Shown piece after piece: positions 1 through 8,531 of a DNA stretch of 15,554 nucleotides; within the stretch, counting starts at the first letter, position 1; the number at the start of each line of letters is the position of its first letter. The translations under genes were made by a program, and so were the position numbers. The stretch lies in assembly GCA_027577415.1 (NCBI GenBank), contig JANBQS010000549.1, positions 1 through 15,554 of the forward strand. Reading direction: 5' to 3'. The notes under the pieces were generated by a model. That model did not search any database, was not told where the DNA came from, and worked only from the letters and a program-made list of their open reading frames with translations. The DNA is from Coemansia sp. RSA 922. Lineage: Eukaryota > Kickxellomycota > Kickxellomycetes > Kickxellales > Kickxellaceae.

Positions 1-2343
1 AGCACTACAGAGTACCAAACGGCCCTGCTTGGTGGCAAGCCTCAGCTATCTGCGCTTGACGAGGCACCACCAGCGATTAAATTGCCTCCCAACGCGGCTT
101 GTGTTCCTTCGCAGTTTATCATCTGCCCGGCGAACCACAAGCGCTCAACGCTGAACGCCATCCCTAGGACGGACAAGCTCTTGAAGAAAACCAAGCTGCC
201 ATTCGGACTGGTGATAACACCGTTCAAGACTCAGGAGCAAGGCGAGGAGCCTATTCCGGTGGTGTCGGAGATTGTGCGCTGTCGCCGTTGCCGCACCTAC
301 GTCAACCCGTTTGTGCAGTTTGTTGAGGGCGGGCGCAGGTGGAAGTGTAACCTGTGCGGACTGAGCAACGATGTGCCGTTGATCTTTGACTACGATTCGG
401 CCACACAGACTAACAGGAACCGCTGGGTGCGTCCCGATCTCAACTACTCGGTTGTCGAGTTTGTTGCGCCCCTCGAGTACATGGTCCGTCCGCCAATGCC
501 GCCCGTCTACGTGTTTATCATTGACGTTTCGTATGCCTCAGTGCAGCTCGGCGCGCCTGGAGTTATTGGACAGACCATCCTCTCTGCGCTGGACCGCATT
601 CCCAACGTTGACAATCGCACCAAGGTAGCCTTTATCGCCGTGGACAGCTCGCTACACTATTTCCAAGTGCGTCCCAACGCCACCGAGCCACAGCAGCTGG
701 TGGTCAGCGACTTGGATGACATCTTTTTGCCGTCACCTACTGATCTGCTGCTCAACCTGTACGAGTGCCGCCAGGGCATTGAGTGTCTGTTGTCTCGCCT
801 TGAGAGCATGTTCAAGACCAACCACTCTGTTGGAAATGCACTGTGCCCTGCCATTCAGGCGGCGCAGAAGATGCTGGGAACTCTTGGCGGCAAGGTCATC
901 GTCATGCAGGCATCGCCGCCTACTGTCGGCGAGGGCAAGGTCGAGCCACGTACAGAGGGCAAGGACCTTGGTACTTCTCGCGAATCCGACCTGCTCCGCC
1001 CCCAAAACACTTGGTACAAGACGGTAGCTGCCGATTGCTCGCGTACTCAGATTGCGTTCGATACGGTGTTTATTGGCCAGCAGCCCATGGATATCCCTAC
1101 TGTCTCTTGCCTGGCGCGCTATACGGGCGGCTCAGTGTTCTACTACCCGTCGTTCATGGCTACGCGCAAGCCCGAAGTCGACCGCTTCTCGCAAGAGTTC
1201 TCCAACCACCTTTCAGCCCGCGTGGCTCTAGAGTCGGTTTTGCGAGTGCGCGCCTCTAAGGGTCTGCGTATGGCGTCGTACTATGGCAACTTTTTCTTGC
1301 GCTCGCTGGATCTGCTTGCTCTACCCAACGGACTGCCCAACCACAGCTATGCGGTGGACATTGAGATTGAAGACACGCTTACGTCTCCTGTTGTGTATTT
1401 CCAGACCGCCCTTCTGCACACGACCGCCTATGGTGAGCGCCGCATCCGCGTAGCTACCCTGGCACTGCCGACGACGGACAATATCCACACTGTCTTCCAC
1501 CACGCCGATCAGGTTGCCATTGCCTCTCTGCTGTCGAGGAAGGCTGTGGACCGCGCGCTAGTCGCCAAGCTTGAAGACGCTCGCGAGGCCCTGCAGCACA
1601 AGGCGTTGGAGATCATTGGCGCATTCAAGACCGAGTGTACGCAATCGTCGTCTGGCGCTACCACGCAGCTGCAGATTCCGCGCTCGCTGCAGCTCTTGCC
1701 CTTCTTGACTCTGTCTAGTCTCAAGCACACGTCGCTGCGAGGTGGCAATAACGTCCCGACTGCCTTGCGCATGTCGGCGATAAACTCTATCTTGACGCTG
1801 CCTGCTGAGCAAGGCGTGCAGCCTTACACAGTGGCTCGCTTATACTCGCTGCATGACTTGCCTCCTCAGGCTGGATACCCCGATGAGCAAACCGGAATCA
1901 CTGTGCTGCCTCCTCGGCTGGGATTGTCTGCCGAGGCGCTCTTGCCCTTTGGCGCGTATCTGCTGCATGACGGCAGCGATACTTTCTTGTGGTTTGGCCG
2001 CGATGTCAGCCCAGCGCTGTGCCAGGCGCTGCTCAATGTGCAGGATGTGCGCACTATTCCCAGCGGAGTCATTACCTTCCCTGACCTGAGCAACGGAGCC
2101 AGTGATGACGGACCTGTGGCTGGCTTTGAGCTGAACTTCCAGGTCAATAACATTTTGCGTCGTCTGAACGACCTCTGCCACAACTTGTGGAAGCCTGTTA
2201 CCTATGTGTGCAAAGAGGATGGCGAGCCTGTGTTGCGCATGTGGATGTCACAACGGCTCACCGAGGATATGGATAACAGTGCACCGAGCTACCAGCAATT
2301 CTTGAACCAGATCCGCGACAAGGTTAACCGCGGCAACTTTTAA
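1..2343 (+). CDS. SEC24: COPII coat subunit Sec24, C-terminal 780 residues (5' partial)
   Basis: Sec24 pairs with Sec23 in the inner COPII coat on ER exit sites and binds sorting signals of cargo proteins. The frame is open from base 1 with no start codon that must be used, so the N-terminal tail lies outside the window. In window residues, a family-typical lead-in (TLNAIPRT, then KLPFGLVITPF) precedes a zinc finger with Cys94, Cys97, Cys116 and Cys119 (RCRRCRTYVNPF ... WKCNLCG). The vWA-like trunk begins near residue 165 (PPVYVFIIDVSYASV). Beta and helical regions follow, including LRMASYYGNFF. A gelsolin-like domain lies at about 637-740 (LLHDGSDTFLWFGR). The stop is TAA at 2341-2343. No intron is seen. 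The paralogues Sfb2 and Sfb3 share this architecture, so a paralogue cannot be fully excluded, but the motifs read best as Sec24 itself. It converges on the peptidase gene downstream. Confidence 0.94.
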   Translation, partial: STTEYQTALLGGKPQLSALDEAPPAIKLPPNAACVPSQFIICPANHKRSTLNAIPRTDKLLKKTKLPFGLVITPFKTQEQGEEPIPVVSEIVRCRRCRTYVNPFVQFVEGGRRWKCNLCGLSNDVPLIFDYDSATQTNRNRWVRPDLNYSVVEFVAPLEYMVRPPMPPVYVFIIDVSYASVQLGAPGVIGQTILSALDRIPNVDNRTKVAFIAVDSSLHYFQVRPNATEPQQLVVSDLDDIFLPSPTDLLLNLYECRQGIECLLSRLESMFKTNHSVGNALCPAIQAAQKMLGTLGGKVIVMQASPPTVGEGKVEPRTEGKDLGTSRESDLLRPQNTWYKTVAADCSRTQIAFDTVFIGQQPMDIPTVSCLARYTGGSVFYYPSFMATRKPEVDRFSQEFSNHLSARVALESVLRVRASKGLRMASYYGNFFLRSLDLLALPNGLPNHSYAVDIEIEDTLTSPVVYFQTALLHTTAYGERRIRVATLALPTTDNIHTVFHHADQVAIASLLSRKAVDRALVAKLEDAREALQHKALEIIGAFKTECTQSSSGATTQLQIPRSLQLLPFLTLSSLKHTSLRGGNNVPTALRMSAINSILTLPAEQGVQPYTVARLYSLHDLPPQAGYPDEQTGITVLPPRLGLSAEALLPFGAYLLHDGSDTFLWFGRDVSPALCQALLNVQDVRTIPSGVITFPDLSNGASDDGPVAGFELNFQVNNILRRLNDLCHNLWKPVTYVCKEDGEPVLRMWMSQRLTEDMDNSAPSYQQFLNQIRDKVNRGNF

Positions 2344-2347
2344 TAAA
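2342..2347 (+). terminator. Poly(A) signal AATAAA of SEC24, overlapping its stop codon
   Basis: AATAAA begins on the second base of the TAA stop of SEC24. It is followed by an AT-rich stretch with A and T runs at about 2372-2393, so cleavage probably occurs within the 86-bp gap before the convergent peptidase stop. Assignment rests on motif and position only. Confidence 0.5.
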
Positions 2348-2429
2348 CATCATTCCTTTTTTCATTTTAAACAAAAAAAAATACTTTTTTTAAATCGTCA
2401 GCAGCTACGAGAGAGAGAAACATTTACAT

Positions 2430-4532
2430 TTAGCGGATATGATATGGCGGTGTTGTGTTGGTCCATGTCGTGATCCAGTCGAGGACCTCGGTGTACCACC
2501 GGATCGAGTTGCCCATCTTGTTGATCCAGTGGTCCTCGTCAGGGAAATACACCAGACGCGCGGGGATGTTGCGTCGACGGAGCATCGTCCAGGCGCCCAG
2601 CGACTCGGTGATAGGGATCCTAAAGTCCTTTTCGCCATGAATAAACAGCGTGGGCGTCTTGAAGCTCGAGGCAAATCGCTCTGGGTTATTTACTTCGAGG
2701 ATGGCTCTCCCTGCTCCTTGCCAGGGCGTGCCGAGATCCCATTCGGGGAACCACAGCTCGTCAGTGCCGTAGTACCCCGAGATCGTATTGAACTTGCCAT
2801 CATGGGCGACAAAACACTTGAATTCGTCAGTATGTCCGTTGAGCCAGTTGACCATGTATCCACCGAATGACCCGCCTAGGGCGGCCATACGGCTTTTGTC
2901 GGCAAAACTATAGTGGCTGGTGACATAGTCGATCCCACGCATAATGTCTACGTACGGATAATCGCCCCATCTGTGTCGGATCGAATTGGTGAAGTTCTGG
3001 CCGTATGTCGACGACCCGTGGAAGTTTATGACTACGGTGACGAAACCAGCGCTGGCGTACATGTTTGGATTCCACTGTGAGTGCATGAACCCCTGGACGC
3101 TGGCTTGCTGCGGGCCGCCATGTATCAGCAGCGCGATGGGGTACTTTTTGCGACGGTCAAAGCCATACGGGCGCAACAACCAGCCGTGGACTTTATCGCC
3201 CTTTGCGCCGTTGAACCAAAAGTCTTCCGCGGAGCTGAGGTACACATCGTTGAGCTTCTCCTTGTTGGATTCAGTCAGCCGCCTGGTCTTGCCGCTAGTG
3301 AGATCGAGAAGGTGAATGTCGCCAGGCTGGTCTTGGTTGCTGCAAATGACCAGGGCAGTTTGATTTTCAATTGGCCGCACTGACCCTGCTGATCCACTTG
3401 ATGTGAGTTCCTTGCGCCGCCCAGTCTCGACATCCACTGAGATGACGAGGTTGCGTCCCTTGCTGCCGGTAATGGTGTATAGTGTCTTGTCATCCTTTGA
3501 CCATACGAGGGAGTGCGGCGAGAGATCCCAGTCGTGGGCAATCGATATGGTCTCACGCGTGGCTATCGTGTGTATGTAAATCCTGTTGGCGTCAGACTCG
3601 TATCCCGGTGTCTCCATTTGCAGCCACGCGAGGCGCTGCCCATCTGACGAGAACACTGGTCCGCTGGCTTGGCCGTGGGTGTGCTGAGTGATCAAGTGGG
3701 GCTTGGACGTGCCAGTAGTCGATGTCAAGTAAACATTTACGTTGGTCGACCATGTCATGTTTTGCGTCGGCGGGCGTGCTAAGAATGCCACGCTGCCGCC
3801 TGACGGCGAAATGGTATAGTCGTCAATATGCCATCTGGTCAAAACGTCTGGACAGCGCGGGAGCGCAGCGTTCAAGTTAACCTCGGGACCGACCTGCCAC
3901 GCGGTCTCTGATACGTTGAGCGGTGCTACAAAGATATTGGGTTTTTCTAGGGTCATCCACTCGTTCCAATGTCTAGCCCACAGATTATCGTACACTTGTG
4001 CCGAGTCCGACTTTGTGCCCTCCGCCCGTTTAAGGGCGGCGCTCTCTTCCAGTGTAGAGTTTGGGTAAACTGAGGCCATAAACGATATTAGCCCCGAGTT
4101 GGCCCTATACATTAGATTGGTAATTGTAATAGGCGGGTTGAATACAACGGTAGCGGCTGATCCGGGCCGCAGATCTTGCTTGTAGAGTTCGCCGTGCCGA
4201 AGGAAGCCGAATGTCTTGTCGTCAAACCAGATCGGATTCGACAGCGATGTGCCGGGCCGGTTTTCGGTTAATTGGACTATGCCGCCAGTTGCAATGTCTA
4301 TGCAGCTCAAGTAGGCGGCTGATTTGTTGCTGTCTTGGCTGTAGTATGATGTCACAAACAAGGCTAGCTTTTGGTTGGGCGATACCACCGGGGCGCCGAC
4401 GCGGTTGAGCGAGTGGAATAAACTTATGCTCAGTGGCCGGCTGGCCAGAGCCATGTTGCCGTCAACTGCGTAGCAGCAAAGCGTCCAGAGCGCTAAGCAG
4501 ACTAGCTGGAGCGCAAGGAACAAGCCGCGCAT
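2430..4532 (-). CDS. Secreted dipeptidyl peptidase V / S9C family serine peptidase
   Basis: This is a 700-residue prolyl-oligopeptidase-family enzyme, the length expected of secreted fungal DPP5, which removes dipeptides from the N-termini of peptides outside the cell. Residues 1-22 form a hydrophobic signal peptide with a likely cut after CYA. Residues of about 40-410 have the repetitive beta-strand character of the N-terminal propeller and carry several N-x-S/T sequons (for example NKS, NVS, NMT). The C-terminal alpha/beta hydrolase domain starts near HGWLLRPYG and has the HGGPQ oxyanion segment. The catalytic triad is Ser555 in GGSFGGYM, Asp636 in HGEKDFRIP and His668 in DEDHWI. The start ATG (4530-4532) is chosen because the signal peptide follows it directly. 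There is no intron. An acylaminoacyl-peptidase label is possible, but those enzymes are usually cytosolic, and the signal peptide favours DPP5. Confidence 0.9.
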   Translation of the reverse strand: MRGLFLALQLVCLALWTLCCYAVDGNMALASRPLSISLFHSLNRVGAPVVSPNQKLALFVTSYYSQDSNKSAAYLSCIDIATGGIVQLTENRPGTSLSNPIWFDDKTFGFLRHGELYKQDLRPGSAATVVFNPPITITNLMYRANSGLISFMASVYPNSTLEESAALKRAEGTKSDSAQVYDNLWARHWNEWMTLEKPNIFVAPLNVSETAWQVGPEVNLNAALPRCPDVLTRWHIDDYTISPSGGSVAFLARPPTQNMTWSTNVNVYLTSTTGTSKPHLITQHTHGQASGPVFSSDGQRLAWLQMETPGYESDANRIYIHTIATRETISIAHDWDLSPHSLVWSKDDKTLYTITGSKGRNLVISVDVETGRRKELTSSGSAGSVRPIENQTALVICSNQDQPGDIHLLDLTSGKTRRLTESNKEKLNDVYLSSAEDFWFNGAKGDKVHGWLLRPYGFDRRKKYPIALLIHGGPQQASVQGFMHSQWNPNMYASAGFVTVVINFHGSSTYGQNFTNSIRHRWGDYPYVDIMRGIDYVTSHYSFADKSRMAALGGSFGGYMVNWLNGHTDEFKCFVAHDGKFNTISGYYGTDELWFPEWDLGTPWQGAGRAILEVNNPERFASSFKTPTLFIHGEKDFRIPITESLGAWTMLRRRNIPARLVYFPDEDHWINKMGNSIRWYTEVLDWITTWTNTTPPYHIR

Positions 4533-4703
4533 GGTACAGTATTTTTTTTGGCTTATTGCTAGAGCCTATTTACGACTGCACCTGGTATGACAACAAAAAA
4601 TGTATAATATTAATAATATGGAGATATCTTCAATGGTTTAGCATTGGCAATAATGGTGGTGTTGAGAAAAGGTGACATTCGACATTAGCCAGATACACAT
4701 TGT

Positions 4704-4723
4704 TTGCTTGCACCTTCAAGCAA
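4704..4723. repeat. Inverted repeat, 7-bp stem with 6-base loop
   Basis: TTGCTTG at 4704-4710 is the exact reverse complement of CAAGCAA at 4717-4723, with CACCTT between. It lies directly upstream of a CCAAT box at 4727-4731. It could be a binding site for a dimeric factor or a chance hairpin. Confidence 0.45.
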
Positions 4724-4798
4724 GAGCCAATGTTCCTACGCTCCTCTTAGCATATATGGTGGTCCCACGATATTGAACACAACTCTTAGTGTTTGCCA

Positions 4799-4848
4799 TT
4801 GAAATTAATTTCAAGGGTGCTGTCGAGTCAATTAACTCCCACCCTTGA
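4799..4848. repeat. Perfect 16-bp palindrome overlapping a two-step hairpin
   Basis: Positions 4799-4814 (TTGAAATTAATTTCAA) form a perfect palindrome. Its right edge overlaps a second inverted repeat: TCAAGGGTG at 4811-4819 pairs exactly with CACCCTTGA at 4840-4848. Inside the hairpin, GAGT (4825-4828) pairs with ACTC (4835-4838) around a 6-base loop. The two structures are mutually exclusive because they share TCAA. No tRNA A/B boxes or other known RNA family was recognised here. Confidence 0.55.
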
Positions 4849-4899
4849 TGAATGCCACAGCCTTTATCTCGTGTACCATAGCACTGTGGATATCGGGGC

Positions 4900-5130
4900 A
4901 TGTATAAGCTGTGAGTGTCTTTTTTCCCCCTCACTTCACACGGTCACACATATCTCCCCTCGTTTATTAGTACCCGCTTCCAGCTTCCCACGTCGGAGGG
5001 GGAATCCAACGTGGAGGAGTGGATTATATATTGGATGCGCTCAAAGTTCATGACACCTTTTGGTGACACCCTTGTTTTGGCCAAGATCAAAGAGGACTCG
5101 TACTCGTACTCACACGTGACCATTGATCAG
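4900..5130 (+). pseudogene. Truncated universal-stress-protein-like coding relic, spliced-looking
   Basis: An ATG at 4900 followed by 11 coding bases meets a GTGAGT donor at 4911. A TTTATTAG acceptor ends at 4970. Joining 4900-4910 to 4971-5130 keeps one open frame of 57 codons that starts MYKLTRFQLPTSEGES and continues through WIIYWMRSKF, TPFGDTLVLAKIKED and SYSYSHVTIDQ. The pattern of a strand, a P-x-S-E-x-E-S loop, a helix, then GDTLVL resembles the first beta-alpha-beta of universal stress proteins (USP, usually about 140 residues). Codon choice looks like coding DNA. After 5130 the frame runs into T-rich sequence and stops at about 5232, just before RNA14, so the rest of the domain is missing. 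It could be a decayed gene copy, part of the RNA14 leader, or a real microprotein. The family call is by eye and unproven. Confidence 0.4.
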
Positions 5131-5259
5131 GTACAAATGATGCATTTCGCAAGTAAAATTTTTTGTTTTCTTCTCTGGGGTCCATTTATTTATTTATTTT
5201 CTATTTGTTTTTTCAATCAAGTACATCTTTGAATTTGTTGACTTTTTTGTTGCTCTAAA

Positions 5260-8037
5260 ATGTCGGAGCCTTCTCCAAATACAGAGTCTAGCGTACAGCG
5301 CAATGTCCGCCACTATAGTGGAATTCCTGAAGTCGCCATGTTCAAGCAACGCCTGGCCCGCTCATCTCACGACGTGGAGGCGTGGCTAGGCCTTGTGAAT
5401 TATGCCAAGCTGGTTGGGGATGACGCGTTGTTGCATGAAACGTACACCGACGCCCTGAAGCAGTACCCGAGCTCTGGGCAGCTATTAGCTAGTCTTGCTG
5501 ACTTAGAGCTGAGACGCGGTAACCTACAGAGTGCCGAGGCGGTGTTTAATAGCAACCTGTTTAGTGTTCCATCGATCGAGCTGTGGCAGTGTTATCTGAA
5601 CTATGTTTTGAAGGCCAATGTGGACGGGCAGGGCGTAGTATCACAGCCTGAACGGCGTGCGACAGTTAAACAGTGCTACAAGCTTGTGCTGGACAATGTT
5701 GGATGTGACCGGGAGGCGGGGCGGATTTGGGCCGACTACATTGGATTTTTGAGCTCGGGGCAGGCAAATGCGCCATATGAGGAGCAGCAAAAAACTGAGT
5801 TGTTACGTGAGACTTTTCAGGCTGCAGTGGCCATTCCCCATCTCAAGGTCGAAGAGATATGGAAGAACTACGACGTGTTTGAGAACCGGCTTGACCGTGC
5901 CACGGCAAAGCAAATGCTGTCCAGGACTTCGCCATCGTATATGACCGCACGCACGGCCTTGCGCGTTATGAACAAGCACTGGGATGCCATTAGGCGCCAC
6001 CAGCCTTTGCACGCGATACCTGTACCGCCCGAGTGGTCTTCGCGTGAGATTGACTACTTGGAGGCTTGGAAAAGGTACCTAAAGTGGGAGATGGAGAATC
6101 CGCTGAATATTAATGATGCGGGCGCGCTTCGCAGACGTGTTGTATATGCCTACAGCCAGGCATGTATGGCCTTGCGATTCTATCCCGAGATCTGGATCGA
6201 TTTTGCCGAGTATTTGTCGTCGCAGGATCAGCACAGCGATGCGCTAGCAAAGATGCATAGCGCCAGCAAAGTCCTCCCGTCCAGTTTGGCTGTGCAGTTT
6301 GCCTATGCTGAAATGGCCGAGAAGCACAAGCAGCCAAACGTCTGTAAGCAGGTTTATGAGAATGTCATAAAGTTGACTCGCGCAGACATTGACTCGACCA
6401 CGGCGCGGTACACGCGGAAGCTGGACAAGCTAGAAAAGAGCTTGGCGCAGATCGGCGTCAAAAAGGCAGCGGGTGAGGACCAGCAAGATATGCAGGATAC
6501 TGAAGCGCCGGCTGAGACTCCCCTGGTGGACTCTGACAGCGAGAGCGACGAGTCGGATGGCATGGGTGACGACTCTGGTGTGGAGGACAATGCTAGCGAT
6601 ACGTCTGGACCGGAGCGCAATGGCGCAGCTGCTGCTATGGAAAAGGCCAAGCGGAGGACTAATGCGCGCATGGCCAGTATAAAGGCCCGGATGGAGCAAG
6701 ACCTCAGCGGTATTCGCGAGCTCTACACGCTGTCCTGGATCATGTACCTGCGCTACACTCAGAGGTCAGAGGGCATTGACGCGGTGCGCCAGCTCTTGCG
6801 CCGGCCGCGCAGCGACCCACCTGGCTACCTGACCTACCACCTCTTTGTCTCTGTGGCGCGGATGGAGTACCACGTCGCGAAGAAGCCAGGTGTCGCTGCC
6901 AAGCTCTTTGAGCTTTACTCAAAGATTTTCTCTGACCAGCCGGCGTACATTGTCGAGTACATGAGCTATCTGATCAACTCGGGCGATGACACAAACGCAC
7001 GGGCACTGTTTGAGCGGTTCCAGGGTACGAGTACTGGCAAGTCGGGCGACATTTGGTCCACATTTGCCGAGTTTGAGTACAACTATGGCGACATGAGCTC
7101 TATTGCCAAGCTGGACAAACGCTACATTGAAAAGTTTGAACACGAGTCTGTGCTGACTAGGCTTGCCGCTCGCTACAGCTACTTGGACGTCGATACCGTG
7201 GCTGTGCACGATTTCGGATTCCCCTATCGCAAGGAGCACCGAGGCAATGTGTCTGCCGCCAGTGGCCATCGTCGATATGGTGATGCGGGTCATGACAATG
7301 CTGGACCTGCTGATGTCGATTCGAGTAACGAGCTCGCTGCCATTGGAATTGGGTCTGTCACTGGTCGCCACTTGCGCAAGGATCAGTTGCTCGCGCCTGT
7401 AACTCCTAAGCGGTTTGTCAAGCTCAACACGTCGGCCCTCGAAGAGTACGAACCCGTTGTCGAGGACTATGTCCAGCCTGAGCCCATGTCCGCGTCATAT
7501 AACAGCGGCGGTGGCAGTCTTAGCGCCACTGAGGCGCGCCATACCACCATGTCGCCTACTGTGCCGCCGCATTCGCAGCTGCTGGAGCAAGGCGATGTGT
7601 TGAGCTACGTGGCAGCCTCAGTAGCGAACGTCGATCCACAGAGCTTTGACTCTCACGCACTTGACACTGAAGCCCTGTTTGACGCTATTATGCAGACCAG
7701 GGGTCTTGGGCAGCAGCAAGTGCAGTCTGGCTACCGTCCTCTGGCTTATATGCCGCGTCAAGCGCCGCATGGCGGATCGCTTGGCGGTCCACAGAGCCGT
7801 CAGGGCCGACCAGTTGGGCGTGAACGCCTATCTCGTAGCCGAAGCAGGGGATATTCGGGGTATGACGATAACCATGGCGATAGACGCGGCTTTGGGAGCA
7901 CTCGGAAGTCGCCTCGCAGAGGCTCTGGATACCGCCAGCTGCCATACAACCGCAGTCCTAATGGCAGCAGCGGCCGCCCACCCAGGTCGGGCGGGAATGG
8001 CCAACGGCGCGTAAGCCGCGGAGGGTATCGCGATTGA
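5260..8037 (+). CDS. RNA14: mRNA 3'-end processing factor Rna14 / CstF-77
   Basis: Rna14/CstF-77 is the HAT-repeat scaffold of cleavage factor IA/CstF. It dimerises and joins Rna15/CstF-64 to the pre-mRNA cleavage and polyadenylation machinery in the nucleus. The 925-residue protein has HAT helices from about residue 20 (for example DVEAWLGLVNYAKL, YLEAWKRYLKWEMENP, YPEIWIDFAEYLSSQ). HAT-C continues after a low-complexity acidic Ser/Asp/Glu insert at about 406-455. Residues of about 781-813 (VANVDPQSF, LDTEALFDAIM) resemble the monkeytail that clasps the Rna15/CstF-64 hinge. The last 90 or so residues form an RS/RG-rich tail, an extra not usual in yeast Rna14. The start at 5260 (AAAATGTC) lies just upstream of the first HAT helix and follows a T-rich leader. 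The gene is intronless. An AATAAA signal lies 94 bases after the stop. Confidence 0.92.
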   Translation: MSEPSPNTESSVQRNVRHYSGIPEVAMFKQRLARSSHDVEAWLGLVNYAKLVGDDALLHETYTDALKQYPSSGQLLASLADLELRRGNLQSAEAVFNSNLFSVPSIELWQCYLNYVLKANVDGQGVVSQPERRATVKQCYKLVLDNVGCDREAGRIWADYIGFLSSGQANAPYEEQQKTELLRETFQAAVAIPHLKVEEIWKNYDVFENRLDRATAKQMLSRTSPSYMTARTALRVMNKHWDAIRRHQPLHAIPVPPEWSSREIDYLEAWKRYLKWEMENPLNINDAGALRRRVVYAYSQACMALRFYPEIWIDFAEYLSSQDQHSDALAKMHSASKVLPSSLAVQFAYAEMAEKHKQPNVCKQVYENVIKLTRADIDSTTARYTRKLDKLEKSLAQIGVKKAAGEDQQDMQDTEAPAETPLVDSDSESDESDGMGDDSGVEDNASDTSGPERNGAAAAMEKAKRRTNARMASIKARMEQDLSGIRELYTLSWIMYLRYTQRSEGIDAVRQLLRRPRSDPPGYLTYHLFVSVARMEYHVAKKPGVAAKLFELYSKIFSDQPAYIVEYMSYLINSGDDTNARALFERFQGTSTGKSGDIWSTFAEFEYNYGDMSSIAKLDKRYIEKFEHESVLTRLAARYSYLDVDTVAVHDFGFPYRKEHRGNVSAASGHRRYGDAGHDNAGPADVDSSNELAAIGIGSVTGRHLRKDQLLAPVTPKRFVKLNTSALEEYEPVVEDYVQPEPMSASYNSGGGSLSATEARHTTMSPTVPPHSQLLEQGDVLSYVAASVANVDPQSFDSHALDTEALFDAIMQTRGLGQQQVQSGYRPLAYMPRQAPHGGSLGGPQSRQGRPVGRERLSRSRSRGYSGYDDNHGDRRGFGSTRKSPRRGSGYRQLPYNRSPNGSSGRPPRSGGNGQRRVSRGGYRD

Positions 8038-8531
8038 CAATAGCTACTGATGTGGCTAGCGCTGCTCGATTGTTGCCCTACTACCAGCGTGGCAATATTT
8101 ATACTGCTTTTCGTTACATTTTGAGTTGGCAATAAATTTATAGTAAACAAATGATAGTCTAGAATCTGTAGATTCGATCACGTCTCTTGTGGTCCAGTGC
8201 GTTTTTCTGGTTTCTGACCCTGTTCCTAAAGAATCTTTTTTTTTTTGCACTTTCTCGCTACGCGCCAGGCTTTCCGCTCTAATTATTTATTTTTATCGCC
8301 TCCTTGAAGTTGTTTATTTACATTTCATATTTGTATATTACTCGTAATTCCTCGCTGACGCACTGCGACTACTCACACGCCAACCCAATTTGCGAGTTGC
8401 TGCTAGACCCGTTGGAACTGAATTGGCCACCTCACATTCAGACTTTACATTCGCATACACTCTCGCGCTTTGCGCACTACAGCACCCAGCGTTGTTGTGT
8501 CACGGGACAAGCTGACGCTTTTACTTGACTT
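8038..8531 (+). promoter_or_regulatory. RNA14 3' UTR and CDC5 promoter region
   Basis: This 494-base gap holds the RNA14 poly(A) signal at 8131-8136, then a T-run at about 8237-8246. AT-rich sequence with TTATTTATTTTT at about 8283-8295 follows, and then a more GC-rich leader with GCGC-containing motifs (ACGCGCC at about 8260, TCGCGCTTTGCGC at about 8462). These last motifs loosely recall E2F/MCB-type cell-cycle sites, which would suit a Polo kinase gene, but none matches the consensus exactly. No coding sequence or RNA gene was seen. Confidence 0.4.
8131..8136 (+). terminator. Poly(A) signal AATAAA of RNA14
   Basis: A canonical AATAAA lies 94 bases after the RNA14 stop codon in AT-rich sequence. 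Confidence 0.65.

Larger units (their letters stand above)
4533..5259. promoter_or_regulatory. Divergent intergenic region between the DPP5-like gene and RNA14
   Basis: These 727 bases separate two divergent start codons and must hold both promoters. Visible elements are CCAAT on the + strand at 4727-4731, CCAAT on the - strand (ATTGG at 4643-4647), and a TATA-like run at 4601-4612 about 70 bases upstream of the peptidase start. A TATATA run lies at 5025-5030. A T-rich tract with TTTATTTATTTATTTT lies at about 5184-5200, just before RNA14. Two hairpins and a protein-coding relic, listed separately, lie in the middle. Element calls are by eye and weak. That the region is a bidirectional promoter follows from the gene layout. 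Confidence 0.5.

Noticed and set aside
4681..4860. Hairpin-rich stretch considered as a tRNA or snoRNA gene
   Set aside because: No A/B boxes, cloverleaf, C/D or H/ACA boxes could be laid out on either strand.
4915..5232. The 105-codon + strand frame read straight through 4915-5232 as an independent gene
   Set aside because: It starts on GTG, reads through a good intron (4911-4970) and ends in T-rich hydrophobic noise. Only 4971-5130 looks coding.
8162..8175. Hairpin GAATCT-GT-AGATTC after RNA14, considered as a heat-shock element or terminator
   Set aside because: The spacing does not fit nGAAnnTTCn units and a 2-base loop cannot form a normal hairpin. Probably chance.
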